Positions 7,878 to 20,098 are shown, numbered from the stretch's first letter. The stretch is 64,000 nucleotides of DNA from Zygnema cylindricum (GCA_037447655.1 JBBHKE010002523.1:277618-341617); one strand, 5' to 3'. Made by a program: numbers and translations. Notes: generated by a model not told the origin, from the letters alone.

Positions 7878-10800
7878 TCTAAGACCCCAATGCACTCTAT
7901 TTTGGGCGGTGGGCCCTTCTCCTATGTTTCCCAGGCACGCTCGACAAAACCCCAAAATAAAAAGCATAGCAACTCACAAAACCAAAACTTCAACCCCAAC
8001 CACAACTGAATTAAAAATATACGAAAAGCAACTTTGTAAGTCCAACCTACCTGGGGGAGCACGTTAAGGGAGGTCCGGAACACGACGACAATGTATAACA
8101 CCGTTAGCCTATCACAGGAGAATAAAAACCCGTACTCGTTGTAAAGGAACAGGTAAGCGTTGATGATAAAAAGTAGTAGAGACCGAAAGAGGAGGGCTCC
8201 CACGTGCTCAACGCTTGAAAGCATGTCAAGCAGAGAAACTCATCCATTGCAACACCCAAACAACCAAAGAACTCGACCGCCATCAGAATTAAGTCATCCA
8301 TAGAGTCTTAGTGAGCATATTCACCCTCCTCCGCCTTAGCAGCATCCAAAGCTGCCACCCCAATAGGTCGCAAAGGCCTGACCTACAATCGTAACCGAAA
8401 TAGGGTTTTCCAAAACTATATCACGAAAAATGCAACGGGCACCATCAAGAAAAACGACATCAATGAGACGCGATGGAATAATGTGAGAAACCTTTGACGC
8501 ACAGAAAAAGCCCCCCTCCAAAGCGATAGTCGCAACATCGTCGCGAATAGTGTCTTGCGCCTGGATCAAATCTCCCCCATGAGAGAAACGAAGCAAATGG
8601 ACACCATTAGGCCCCAAGACACGACCACATGCACAAACAAGAGAGCCAAGTAAAGGAGGATGGGGGAGGCCAAAGCGAAATCAGAGGGCGTTGGTGAGCT
8701 GAGCAGGTGAGAATCGGATAGTGAACAAAACAGGTGAAGCCAAAAGCCAAGATCCAGAACTTCGTCCACCACAAGATAATAGACAGGCATGCGAAGAATC
8801 AAAGGGAAGCGCTTTGAAAAGCTCGGATTTAATGGCAGCGACAACCCGATCGGAAATCCATTCCTGGACACGCTCAACGGATTTTGTAACAAGTGTGGAG
8901 AGAATGTGCACATCCACTAGTGTATGAGGAGAAAGAGAACATTGTGTGCCCAATAGAGACCATTAGAACGCGAACACACTGTCTGAAACCAGGGGGACCA
9001 CGGTTCCTACAACGGGGGTGTCATTAGCCAAGAAACGTGAAACAAGAGTAGAGGAAATAAGACACCAGCTTCTCAAATAGGAAACAAGAGCAACACGAGC
9101 AGTCGAAAATAGACCCAACCCCCCGACCGAGACAGGGAGGGAAGCTTGAATGCGGGCTGAGGGCCCCGACTCAAAATCGATTGCCCCACGACCTAACAGA
9201 GTGTGGAGGACATCCATGAGGCGATCGTCAACAGCCGAAAGAGAGGAGACAAAAGTCGAGGTGTGAGGGGAAGTACGAGTAAAGTAAGAAGGGCGGTGGG
9301 GAAAACACGTGGTTAACATAGCAAAAGCCACTTGAGGATCAGGAAGGTGAGGAAGGTCGTCCACTTGGGCCAAATCTGTCTGTAAAGCATCATGAAGGAT
9401 TTGGGTCACGAATGTATCCGAAACCAAGGGGGCAACCAAGCGCACGAATGCCACCGGAGGGAGCAGGGGTTTGACAACCAAGAGGGGGGGTAAAGGATAG
9501 TGGAATATCATGAGGAGACCAAATAACACACTTTGAAGGCTGGACAGAAAGATTGAGTTTGGCTAAACGTTTCTTGAAATAATCATATGCCAACACGACA
9601 TGTTCTCTAGGCCCAATAATATGCTTATCATTTACAACCAAAGGGAAAAAGCGAGAAGGGAGGGCGGTTGCAGAAGCACCAAGGACCATGTAATGGGCGA
9701 GGGCGAATAAAGGTCCGCCTAAAGGGTCACATTGGCGAGTGCTAGTCGCAGTGGAGAGAGGAATGAGATCACCGTCGGTCGAGAAGGAAAGGTTGCTTGT
9801 CAAAGAATAGAAAGCCCTCACAAAGGGGAATAATTGGACAATTCGCGATGGAGTCGCCATAAGCTTTGAAATAATCACGTTTCGATCCACCGTATTGAAT
9901 GCATTGGAAACGTCAACCTCAAGGACCAACCTATCCGGATGTACATCCCACAAAGCCCAAATCTCGTGGACCAGGGCCTCACAACCTCCTCTCGTGGTCA
10001 CCCCAAACTGATGAGGAGAGAAATAATCATTGAAAGCTGGTTAGAGCTGGAGACATATCGCACGAGCCACCAATCTGTATAAAACCTCTCCCACGGCAAA
10101 AGGGCGAATCCCTCCGTTATATTTGGCGAATGCCACAAGGCGGGACGCCTTGAGAAGGTCAAAAATCCGAGGGGGCACATCCTTACTAGCTATAAGAGAA
10201 CATACTTGAAAAAATAGATCAAACCCACGAGCACCCAATTCAGGGGGCAAAACATCGCGAAACAACTCATACACTGTGCCTGAAGGGCCCCCCGGTGAAA
10301 GGTGAGGAGAAGAGCTAAGGGCCTTAATGAAAACCTCCCGATCGAAAGTAAAACTCTCACAAGGCTCAAAGGTGTGGATGGAAGGGGGTAAAGAGGAAGG
10401 TGCAGGGGGGTGGAGAGCTAGAAGGACCTCAATAGTGGAAGAAAATTGGGGGGCACGGGTGAATAGCTGTAGGGCTCGAACCGCTCGAGAAAGCTCAACG
10501 ACACGACCTAAGTAAATTGCTCGACGAAAAGAGGTCGGGACATCCGATGGCTTAGGTGGGCGACGTGGTATGAAAGAGGTGTTTGATACCTGATCCTCAT
10601 GTTCGGCGTTGAGGGCCTTCCAGTCACCACAAAGGAATCGGCGACAACGCGCCATAGTTTCTCTAGCCCCACTGCCCCCACCACGACTTGGAAGGACTAA
10701 GGCCCAAAGAGAGAATATAAGAAGAAGGTGCCAAGGAGCAATGTTCGTCGGGTTTGAAAAAAATTGGGACAACGGGAGGTGGAGAGCATTTTGTACTAAT

Positions 10801-11130
10801 GTCCTCAAGGCCATAGAAATACGGGTGTACAATCGCGGGCGGGGGGCTCCCAAATCATAAGCCCCCAAAACATCTAACTCACGGACAAAAGTCCAGTCTC
10901 CATCTGTGGGGCCAAAGATGAGGGTGATCGACGACGATTGAGGAGAGGTGAGAGACAAAGGACCACCAAGGCTCCACAATGGCGACAAATTCATGTATGA
11001 AGGGAAATACTAACCCCAGCAGCAAAAAGGTTGTGACACCTAGGACATTCAAACGCCTAAAGGCTTGTTTACGAGGTTTGGGTGGAGGTGGGGGAGGGAG
11101 AATGGAAAAGGAAGGGCTTCCTGACATGGT
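7878..11130 (-). pseudogene. Non-LTR retrotransposon reverse transcriptase with C-terminal endonuclease-like domain (decayed)
   Basis: Minus-strand pieces in shifted frames form one protein. 10994-10041: N-terminal part ending with the palm entry (SPGGPSGTVYELFR, VAFAKYNGGIRPFAVGEV). 10001-9390: palm with VDVSNAFN (motif A), RQCDPLGGPLF (motif B, Gly to Cys) and VVNDKHIIGP where relatives have an ADD-type motif C. 9529-8963: thumb-like part (ARIQASLPVSVGGLGL). 8617-8336 and 8301-7922: C-terminal part (RLIDVVFLDGARCIF, ILMAVEFFGCL) resembling a restriction-like nuclease end. The family resembles reverse transcriptases common in algal and bryophyte genomes. The lost catalytic Asp and several frameshifts mean it is dead. 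No poly(A) end is visible; the 3' side abuts the LTR of element C. Bases 11130-10994 continue the N-terminus in another frame. Confidence 0.8.
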
Positions 11131-11239
11131 CAATAAGTCAAAGAAGCCATGGGAATTGGGAGGGTGAGAGGAAGAGAAAATGTGGGAGAGGAAAAGGAAC
11201 CATGTGGGATGTATGGGGAAATTGGTAGCGGGCAAGAAT

Positions 11240-11430
11240 ATAACATAAAGTGTGATGTCGGAAAAGAGGGGGGGGGGAGGGGGGAGTGGGGGGGGGGGAA
11301 GAAGGGGAAGGAGAGGGTTCAAGTATCGGTTTTGTGGTGTGTAAGGGGTATAAGGGGGGGGGGGGGGGGGGGGAGGGGGGGGGTGGGAAAAGAAATTGTT
11401 GTTTAGTTTTTTTTTTTTTTTTTTTTTGTG
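11240..11430. repeat. Homopolymer-rich tract (G runs, then T run)
   Basis: Long runs of G (about 11260-11390) followed by about 20 T (11407-11427). This is just upstream of the minus-strand retrotransposon. Apparent proline-rich or glycine-rich ORFs here are artefacts of the runs, and run lengths are probably unreliable in any assembly. Confidence 0.85.
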
Positions 11431-11594
11431 GTTGTGTGTTTGTGTTTGCGCGTGTTTGTGCGTATTATTTTTCAAACTCGCTATATGAGGGGATGGGGAG
11501 TAAAGCGATTCATGGGGAGGGGGGGGAGGCTAGTAATGACCTAGGGGGGTCACACCTGTGGTTTCGCCAATGTGCATGCGGTTGGCATCGGCCG

Positions 11595-11930
11595 CAGGCC
11601 AAATCCGGAGGTACATTGTTACGGGGAGTAGATGCTGTCACGTAGCGAAGGAGGAAAAGACGACATAGAGTAGATCTAGAGGTACATGGTTACGCAGAGT
11701 AGATGCTGTCGCGTAGCGAAGGAGGAAAAAACGACATTGAGTAAATCCGGAGGTACATGGTTACAGGGAGTAGTTGTTGTCGCGTAGCGAAGGAGGAAAA
11801 GATAACATAGTGTAGATCCGGAGGTACATGGTTACGTGGAGTAGATGGTGTCGCGTAGCGAAGGAGGAAAAGACGACATAGAGCAGATCCGTAGGTACAT
11901 GGTTAGGTGGAGTAGATGCTATATATATAT
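11595..11930. repeat. 71-bp minisatellite, about five copies
   Basis: The block GAGGTACATGGTTACG...GTCGCGTAGCGAAGGAGGAAAAG recurs with its GGTACAT near 11609, 11681, 11751, 11822 and 11893, a period of about 71 bp. The last copy runs into the AT microsatellite. Copies differ by a few bases. The stretch just before it (11431-11594) shows no gene. Confidence 0.85.
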
Positions 11931-12290
11931 ATATACATATGCATATATAGACATAAATACATATATATATATATATATACATATATAGACATATATAAAT
12001 ATACATATATATACATATGTATATATATACATATATAGACATATATACATATATATACATGTATATACATATATATATATACATATGCATATATACATAT
12101 ATATACACATATATATCTAGATACATATATATATGTGTGTATATATATGTATATATGCATATGTATATATATAAATATATATACATGTATATACATATAA
12201 ATATACATATGCATATATACATATATATACACATATATATCTATATACATATATATATACACATATATATACACATATATATATACGTGT
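11931..12290. repeat. ATATAC/ATATGT microsatellite
   Basis: About 360 bp of alternating purine-pyrimidine dinucleotides (atatac, atatgc, atatgt). All long ORFs here, rich in Tyr-Ile, are by-products of the repeat. Confidence 0.95.
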
Positions 12291-12877
12291 AAAAGGACAA
12301 CAAGTGTGTAAAAAGATAAGAGAGCATTTTTCGAAAATGTGACAAATCATGTGAGATTTTGAAAGCATTGTATTGAAGTAAAGAAAAGTTCAAAAATAAG
12401 AACCTTTCCAAAAAATCACTTGACCTCATCTTCTCTATCAAAGACCCTCTCTCTTTTCCCTCTCCTTCTCTCTCTCTCCTCCTCTCCCTTTTTTTCTCCC
12501 TTCTTCCTAAAAACGGTTGAACTCCTAAAAATATTATACGAATTCTCTACACTAACCATTCAAACAAATCCTCCTAAACTTGATTGTTCACTCTAAAAAC
12601 AACGGTTAGCCTCCTCTCTCTTTCATCCCCTCTTTCGTTCTCCAAATCTCCCATCTGCTATCTTCGTCTCCCTCTCCCTCTTTGACTTCCCCTCTCCCTC
12701 TTTCCCTCCTCTTCCACTCTCCCTCTTCCTCTTCCTCTATTGAATATGTTCTACACTTTAAAGCCAAAACAAAAATTCAAAAATTGTCTTTATAAAAACT
12801 CCAACAATAACCGTGTGCTTTGATCATTCATCTTGAAAAAATGGTTATAATCCTTAAAGAGGCAACAAACAAATTCT
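12291..12877. other. Non-coding, with a CT-rich block
   Basis: AT-rich DNA and a pyrimidine-rich block at about 12436-12735 (ctctctctcc, ccctctttcc). No gene recognised; the block lies downstream of the minus-strand F-box-like remnant. Confidence 0.6.
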
Positions 12878-14045
12878 CTATATATCCCAAGGGCTTTTGA
12901 AAGAAATATTTGGATACGAACTCGTCAAAATTTTGTAACCGTCTTGAAAGATAATCATTTCATTTTTATCAAGTGGATTTTCCCCCGAAGTGAAAGAAAG
13001 TTCTTTGAAAGCCGGACATTTTGCAAGCCATGTCACCGACTCGATGGATAAACCGAGACTAAAGTTAAGGCTAAAGTCGTCCCTAAGCCCGCTGCCATGA
13101 GTAATATAAACGCGGAAACAAAAACTTTCCTTTACGTTCATATAAACCAACAAGTTTGCGAGCGGGAATCGACATGCTTTCCACGCTTTTGCACGCCATC
13201 AAAATATCAAACATAAAACATCGTGAATGACTAGTGACAAAATAATCCTCCTTTTTGACCTCATATTTCATACTGACCTCGCCAAAGCCTAGAGTTTCCA
13301 AACTCTCAACTACCGTTTAAAAATTCCTCGCCTTCATGGTTCAAACCCATGTTTTTTATGCAGTGTTAAACTTGTAAGTTTCCGACAATCGATTTTAAGC
13401 TCAAAAGCACATGTCTCTACGTTGAGAACACTAATATTTGGATAAACGACGCTACAAATAGAAAAATTGTAGTTCCATTTCAAAGCCAAAGAGACAAGGT
13501 TGGGAAAGAAATGCAAGAAAAATACAAATTTGTTCCTTTCATATATATGAAAAGCTCCTATGCCAATTACAACATTAAGTTTCTTAATACTCCAGAACTT
13601 TTGCGAAACGGTCCATATATCCAACTCAAAAAGTTTGCGTGTCACGGTCACTTTCAAGTCTTCCAAAACAAGAAAATTATTCAATATTTCCAAATGAATC
13701 GATTTCAGTTCAGGAATCTCCAAGGAAGTGAGCGTTTTTCCGATAACCGTCGACCATTTATGGAGAGCAGAAGGAGAAGCTTCCACAATTGACATGACTT
13801 TTGTCACGTTTGGTGCGAGATAGACGATACGTGACAAATGCAACTGAATTTTATGGATGTTAATGGCGTTCTCGGTTTCGGTTTCAACACTATTATCGAT
13901 ACGGATAACTAAAATGGATCTCCCCGTAGGCCAAAACGTTTTGCAGACACAAGCCAAAAGGGCGAGTTTTCGAGCCTCGCCAGAAGAAGCCTTACTAAGG
14001 ATCATATCAATAATTGGGATGGGAAGATTTAGTATGGATGACTTG
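12878..14045 (-). pseudogene. F-box/LRR-like gene, frameshifted
   Basis: The frame open at 14045-13334 on the minus strand reads LPIPIIDMILSKA...RKLALLACVCKTFW near its start, which fits an F-box (SCF ubiquitin ligase adaptor). It is followed by leucine-rich segments of FBD/LRR style (LSRIVYLAPNVTKV, FPNLVSLALKW). A stop near 13334 is followed by two overlapping frames (13301-13083 and 13153-12878) that continue the leucine-rich pattern, so at least two frame breaks are present. There is no good in-frame ATG before the F-box: ATGGCCATGGTTTAG upstream hits a stop, unless TTTAG is a 3' splice site. Function as an F-box protein is inferred; the copy is probably dead. Confidence 0.5.
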
Positions 14046-14384
14046 GAATTCTAAACCATGGCCATGGTTTCCTTTCAAGGCTGAGTGGAAAAAGAAAAGA
14101 AAGGAAAAGAATAGAATGAACAAACATGCATGAAACGGATACAGGATTATGATCAACCGTATGAAGAAAGGAACTGCAATAATAGAACCTTAACCCTAAA
14201 TGCAAAATTTATAAAACTGTGAAAAGAAAGAAACCAAAAAGAATACTGGAAACGGATAAACGGATGTAGAACCCTAAAAGTTGTCAAATACAAAAAGACA
14301 CAAAAAGAAAGAAACAGGAAGATAGACAGTCGCGAAACTGTACGGACAGTAATAAACAGCAAACTTCCATAAACAGTGACAAAG

Positions 14385-14900
14385 TAGAACCCTAACCCTG
14401 AAGAGCAGATGCTATAGACATAACTAATACAAAAGAAAAAGAAGAAAAAAAGGGAAAGGTCGAAACTTTATATTGTTGGGAGACGAGCAACAAAAGAATG
14501 CGTCGTCCCCAGAATCACCACGGAAGATGAAAAAATTGGAAAGTATGAGAAAGGTAGTTCATCTATCTTTTTATACATGTAAGAGCAAAAAGAGGAGGTA
14601 AGAGACTCTTTCACTATGAATAGTGTTTAGAGGAAAGTGGATAAGAGATGGAAAAATAAGAAGAAAATTTGGCAATAAGGGAATTTAGAGAGGGAAAGTT
14701 TCATAAAACGTTGCAAAACACAACCCTAACCCTAAAGAGCAGACGCTATAGACATAACTAGCTCGAAAAAAAAAGAAAAACTCAAAGAAAAAATCGGAAA
14801 GGTAGAAACCCTAATCTGAAACCCTAATTTGAAACCCTAATTTGTTGGGAGACGAGCTACAGAAGACAGACGTCGGTAAATGTAAGAATGCGTATTCCCC
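14385..14900. repeat. Diverged direct duplication with CCCTAA-rich motifs
   Basis: The block ACCCTAACCCT..AAGAGCAGA.GCTATAGACATAACTA occurs at about 14391 and 14722. Each copy is followed by a purine stretch and TTGTTGGGAGACGAGC..CA (14474 and 14841). The second copy also holds three short GAAACCCTAAT repeats (14816-14840). These resemble plant telomere-like (telobox) motifs, but they are too short to be a telomere. Confidence 0.6.
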
Positions 14901-14966
14901 GGAATCACCATAAATAGAATCGATGATACTAACGGCGAAGCATCTGTCTGTCCTATCTGTCCACAA

Positions 14967-15040
14967 ACCGGCTCTTTTTCTGCCGGACAGGCAGCTTTTT
15001 ATTACCGGCTCTTTTTCTGCCGGAAGGCAGCTTTTTATTA
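14967..15040. repeat. Two tandem copies of a 37-bp unit
   Basis: ACCGGCTCTTTTTCTGCCGG..AGGCAGCTTTTTATT occurs twice in tandem; each unit is itself a small hairpin (CCGGC..GCCGG). No gene recognised nearby. Confidence 0.75.
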
Positions 15041-15289
15041 GGCCGCCGCTCCGAGCCATGAAGGGCAGAAGCTGTAGAATGCTAAAAAGGAAAAAAATAA
15101 TAATTAGCCGCCGCTTCTGCTAATTCCGTACAGGAATCTTGTACTCTACGGAAATTTGTCAAACGAGATCGAAGAGTTTTTTTTTTATGAAACGACGGTG
15201 TAGAATTTTTGAAACTATGTTTTGCGGAAGACGAGTTTCTGTTTCTGTTGTGTTCCAGTTTTGTGGACTGTGACGTTACGGTCTTGTTG

Positions 15290-15865
15290 CAGGTCCATAG
15301 GACGATGGGATACATCCACTCAACTAATTGGATTGTAGATATTTGCAAAGACAACAAAAAAGATAATCTTAAAAAAGTTGTACTCACAGCCTCAAAAAAT
15401 TATAAAGTTTTGTAGTAGTTGAAAGTGAATTGGGGGGCGTGCAATACACCTCAAATACAACGAGTTAATTTTACTACGTTTTTAATTTTTCTTGAGTTTG
15501 TATAACTGTTTGAAGAATCTGGTATGATGGGTTGAGGGTTTTTTGCTATATGAATTTCTTAGGAGCCTTCAAAATTTTATTTCTTAAATGATTTTCTACT
15601 CTTATATTTAAATCAAATGGCTTCGATCACTATCCTTTTCCCCTACCACAAACCATGCCTTTTTATAGTCTACTTTTGACACTTTTGCTCCATAATATAA
15701 CCAAAATGCCACGTCTTACAATCTCTCGAGATGAGTCAGTTGGTAGATGGACGATGGGATGCCTCCACTCAATTGATTGGAATCTAAATAACTACAAAGT
15801 AAGGCCTACAAAGTAAGGCCAAAAAAAAAAAAGATCTTAAAAAAGATATACTCGCGACCACATCT
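15290..15865. repeat. Diverged direct repeat of about 100 bp
   Basis: GGACGATGGGAT..C.TCCACTCAA..GATTGGA and a tail of ...GAT.TTAAAAAAG..TACTC occur at about 15299-15385 and 15747-15853. The second copy carries an extra internal doubling (acaaagtaaggcct). Bases 15041-15964 show nothing else I can name. Confidence 0.55.
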
Positions 15866-15964
15866 CCCTCTGGCTCTACACTCTAAACATCGAAAACAAT
15901 GTAAAGAATGTTAGGTGCATTGTGAAACGGCGTCTCAGTTTTGTTGAGCGACGTAATATAATTT

Positions 15965-16779
15965 GGGAATTGCTAATCGCAGAGACGATTTTTGATGCGC
16001 ACAGGTAGTTGTTAGAAATTGTACATTTGAAGTACAATTTCGTACAGGCTACGTACCTTTAATTTCAGATTTGACGGTCAATCCGTCGAACAACTTTGAC
16101 TGGCGGAATATTGTACCGGCGGTTAAAAAAGTGTCGCGCTTGCAAAAGTCGACCGTCATTAAAAAAAAAAAATTCACACGGCCGGCGCAGGTTTACTGTA
16201 ACCAAACTGCGGCAGCCACATATAAATAAAATGGCTGCGCGCAGGTAGTTTACTGCAAAAATGAAATCAACTCGTGAAGCGTTACATTGCACTTAGACAC
16301 ATATTAAAGGACGATGTACAGCATGTGTAAACTCGCACGAAAGCAAATAAACTTCGTACAAATTACAAAATAAAAATGCGTACCCGACTACCCGCGTATA
16401 AATATCGATGAAACTAAAATGACACGTCGTCACGTCCACGGTGGACGTGACAACGAGTTGATTTCATTTTTGCGGCTAACGTGAAGTGATAAACTACCTG
16501 CGCGCAACCATTTTATTTATATGTGGCTGCCGCAGTTTGGTTACAGTAAAACTGCGCCGGACGTGTGATTTTTTTTTTTTTTTATTGATGGTCGACGTTT
16601 GCAAGCGCTACACGTTTTTAACCGCCGGTACAATAATCCGCCAGTCAAAGTTGTTCTACGGATTGACCGTCAGATCTGAAATTAAAGGTACGTAGCTTGT
16701 ACGAAATTGTACGTCAAATGTACAATTTCTGACAACGACTTGCGCGCAGCAAAAATCGTCTCTGCGATTAGCAATTCCC
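15965..16779. mobile_element. Foldback/long-TIR element with 8-bp target duplication
   Basis: Left arm 15965-16274 and right arm 16454-16779 are imperfect inverted copies (over 300 bp each) around a 179-bp spacer. The tips read GGGAATTGCTAATCGCAGAG and its complement. The element is flanked by a perfect TATAATTT on both sides (15957-15964 and 16780-16787). No transposase is encoded; the small ORFs in the arms mirror each other. An 8-bp duplication suggests hAT transposase, while arms this long are commoner in Mutator-like elements, so the superfamily is open. Confidence 0.85.
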
Positions 16780-16787
16780 TATAATTT

Positions 16788-17670
16788 ATGTAGTTAACGT
16801 GTGGCTTTGTTTGGCGTGGTGTGATTAGTTTAGTTTTAATATATTTTGGTTTGGTTTTGGGTGCGTAGTACTTTAGTACTTTAGAATTGTACGGCGGTTG
16901 TATGTTTTCGTGTTGTACCGCGTCTAGTATGTCGTTTTGTTTGGTACCGTGTACTTTATGTTGTTTCGGTAGTACCGTAGTTTGATTGGTTCGTCCGCAT
17001 TCTTTTGTACGACGGCAAGTCAGGTAGTACTTGTTTGTTTTGTGTGAGGGGGTATTTAGGACTTAAGTCGTTTTGGACAAGTTCATATTTTGTAAGAGGG
17101 GAAAATTCTTGTGAAATATATTTGTCTTTTGCTGGAGTGCTCTCTTCTTGCTGTCTTTTGCTTCCGCACTTTATTTTGTCTTTCTTCTACCATTGTGTGA
17201 TTTTACCCTTACAAAGAATGGAAAACACTCTAATATAGAGGGAGAAAAACTAGATTAAAACACATCATTTCCACAAAATCGAATAAATTTGCTTAGCTCA
17301 GAACTCCTTATTTTTAGCTGTTTGTCATCAAGTTATTTGACAAAAATACAATTAAAAATAAAGAAACAAAAATCGTGAACCCAACAAAATCAATTTATCA
17401 TTACATACAAAGAAAATCAGAAATTTGGAAAAAGAATATAAAACATATATTTATGTCAAATATCAAAAAAAAAATAGTGCATCTCTAACCCATACATATG
17501 TAGGCATGACATATGTATATAATCAAAACAAATGTACATTTATACCACATTTTTAGAGAACCATCCTTCTAACTTGGCATCCCATCCTTCACAAATATAC
17601 ATTTGAAATATGTAGTAAATAATAACAAAAAACACCTGTGAATTTAACATATAGCTTCAAACTTAGCTAA
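16788..17670. other. Intergenic, no gene recognised
   Basis: AT-rich sequence with many GTAC and TTGTAC motifs (for example 16865-17030). A 77-codon ORF at 17005-17238 has no recognisable domain and is not called. Confidence 0.5.
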
Positions 17671-18560
17671 CTTAAGGCACTTTCCCATGTGATAAAGTAA
17701 GGGTTTTTTTTTGTCGTTTTCCTCCAAAACTTAGCCCACAACTAGAAATTTCGCAGCCATGCTAAAAAAAAGAAGTTACCATGGTAAAATTTCAACCAAT
17801 TTGAAACTTTACATGTTTTGAAGTTTGTCGTATAGCGCGTTTCGACCTACTTTGGCCTCCCTCCAGCTCATCTTCAAACTTCTACACAAATCACCTCGCG
17901 AGGTGGTTTTAACTAAAGTTTTATTATGTCAACCAATAGTCAAACGTTGTTGCACGCGTCAAAGATTTTTGAAAACTTTTCTGCGCAGAGTACCAAAAAA
18001 AAATCCACTACACTATACAGCCCGTGCGTACTTTTTTCCGTGCATTTTTTTGCGTATAGGGGCTATCGAGGGGTCTCGACCAACGAACGCCATTTTTTCA
18101 AAAGCGAAGTCCGTGAAGGCGCCTCGTTCTCCTTCCCTCTCCCATAACCGCGTCTATCTCACATTTCTTGCAATGAAAAACAACAAAAATGGTATCAAAT
18201 GAAAGATCTTTGAAAATATTACTTTTGGTTGTTTTGGCCGTATTTTGATGGCAAACACAATGAGAAAGGAAGAAAAAACAAAATCAGGAAACCATGGCAC
18301 AAAGTTGTGGAATTAGTGACGTTGGCACTATCATAAGTGAGCGTGACGTCAAAATGTCACAAACCCTAAAAATCTACAATGTCACAAGAAACCAATGTAC
18401 AATCATCAATTGTCGCAAGTTTTGTAGTCGCCTACAATCGTCACAAAGTAAACCCACGTCTACATCCGTCACAAATTTTAAGTAAGGATTTCATTCTGTT
18501 ACATCGAAAAGTAGTACGGAAAATCTTAGTTAAGAAACAAAGTAACAAGACTAAGTTTCG
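17671..18560 (+). repeat. Dispersed repeat R1, copy 1
   Basis: Aligns by eye with 38680-39610. Shared landmarks are TTTTTTTGTCGTTTTCCTCC near the start, CGAGGTG.TTTTA..TAAAGT, TATTTTGATGGCAAA, ACCATGGCA.AAAGTT and GTACGGA.AATCTT near the end. No coding potential is shared; small ORFs are not conserved. Bases 18561-19109 show no gene. Confidence 0.65.
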
Positions 18561-19109
18561 TTTACATGGGAAAATGCCTTTACTTCGTTTTTTAGCGCAG
18601 ATCCGGCGGACCCAGATTTTTGGTTTCCCTATGGGTAACACTGAAATTGTTACTTAAAGGTGTGACAATTGTATACATTGACACTGACCGTGGAAGTTGG
18701 CACCGTCTACAATGTGTGTTGTCGCACGTTATTTTTTTTTAATGCGTGTGATGTCGCATGTCTTACCGTGACATTGTCGAAGTACCGCCTTCTAGCATGT
18801 GTCGTTTGATGCTGAAGGAGTTGCGTTATTCCTTTGACCCTCCTATCCGATCGACGTGAAACGGCATCAGAACCTTATAAGCCCTGCAAAAAACATCCGA
18901 AACAGACACAAATGAACAAAACAAAAAAAAATGTACTTTTCGTTGTCATATTTAACGCAAATGGACAAAATATAGCAAATCGTGTACATTCCCTCGTCTC
19001 TTGAAATCGTTTGAAAAGTCTGAAAAAAATTGACATGTGCGAATATGTGTTCTTATTTGTTTAAAGGGGAGGGGAGGGGAGAGGAGGGTAGGCGAAGGGA
19101 GTGACGCCA

Positions 19110-20098
19110 GCTATAGGAAAATGGTGGCGGGTATGATGACGAAATCTGTGCTTTCTCCAAAAATGCTATTTTGTAGAGAAAAGTGTGGATTAAAAATTAA
19201 AAGTGACTTAGAATTAAAGGGAGTGTTGAAAAGGTAATTCTCATATCAATAGTCTATTTCCTAAACTCTAGATAGGAGAGAGAGAGTTAGGTGGAGAGCC
19301 GCCATGGCTACCTCTTTAGCAAACAAGGTGGAGACTAAAGAGAGAAAGAGAAAGTAATACTTAACAAAATAATTTGACCCATTTTGGAATTGATCCTTTG
19401 TTCTTCAGTATGACCACCGTACGCCGTAGCCGACAATCTTCACCAATAGGTTTTAATGAAGCATTATACACGCCATGTGTGATATAAATATGAATATAAA
19501 CGCGTTGACATATACGATTTAACAAACAAAAAAGTTCGGACCGCACGAAATACCAGACAACACGAAATACGCGAAACGACATTTAATTTCAACAGATGAA
19601 ATCAAATGTCAACTTCAGATCGGACTACTCACAGTGGAGCCGATGCATCGGAGTGGTCATTTGGTGGTTTGTGAGCTAGCATCAGCGGATGACACGTGGC
19701 AAGCCGTGAGTGGACGGCGGACATTACACGGAGAGCAACCATGGTTCAAGAATTGACAAGAGTCAGCGGGACGACCATGTCGTACCATGGCTGTACAAGA
19801 AGTACAGCAGCATCTGTGCCTTTTTGTACTTTACAGTCTTGTGGTTGGTTAGGTATAGTAATAGTAGGGGATTGAGAGAGGGATTTAGGAATTAGAAATT
19901 TTTGAGGCGCCTCTTTTTGAGAGACCTTTTGTATTTACAAGCCATCTTTGGCTAGCCATAACTTACTGCTCAGCGGAGAAAATCTAGTGATTATTTTTGC
20001 GTTGGGCTCAAGGGAGTCGGGCCTTCACAAGGGTGAAGGTGGTTAGAACACGTGTGCTTGGGCAGCACTTATGTAGTGGGAAATTCAAAAGGGAAAAT
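19110..20098 (+). mobile_element. 3' end of a copia element (family G) with LTR
   Basis: Bases 19110-19165 encode the usual copia C-terminus (MVAGMMTKSVLSPK). Then comes TTGTAGAGAAAAGTGTGGATT, as in element B just before its 3' LTR, and a polypurine tract (ATTAAAGGGAG, 19213-19223). The LTR begins at 19224 (TGTTGAAAAGG) and can be followed to about 20098. It holds a G-box (19693-19698), GTAC cores at 19782, 19793, 19802 and 19826, and an antisense B-box-like site (19386-19396). The right end is not a clean CA and the 5' part of the element is missing. Confidence 0.75.

Noticed and set aside
10879-11475. Minus-strand ORF with long proline and lysine runs
   Set aside because: The runs come from G and T homopolymers at 11240-11430; only the part below 11130 resembles the retrotransposon N-terminus.
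11761-12441. Several ORFs made of Tyr-Ile repeats
   Set aside because: Translation of the ATATAC microsatellite on both strands.
14385-14840. Telomere from CCCTAA motifs
   Set aside because: Only a few scattered or 14-bp-spaced motifs, not a telomeric array.
16065-16695. Two small ORFs on opposite strands with similar peptides
   Set aside because: They are the same sequence in the two inverted arms of the foldback element.
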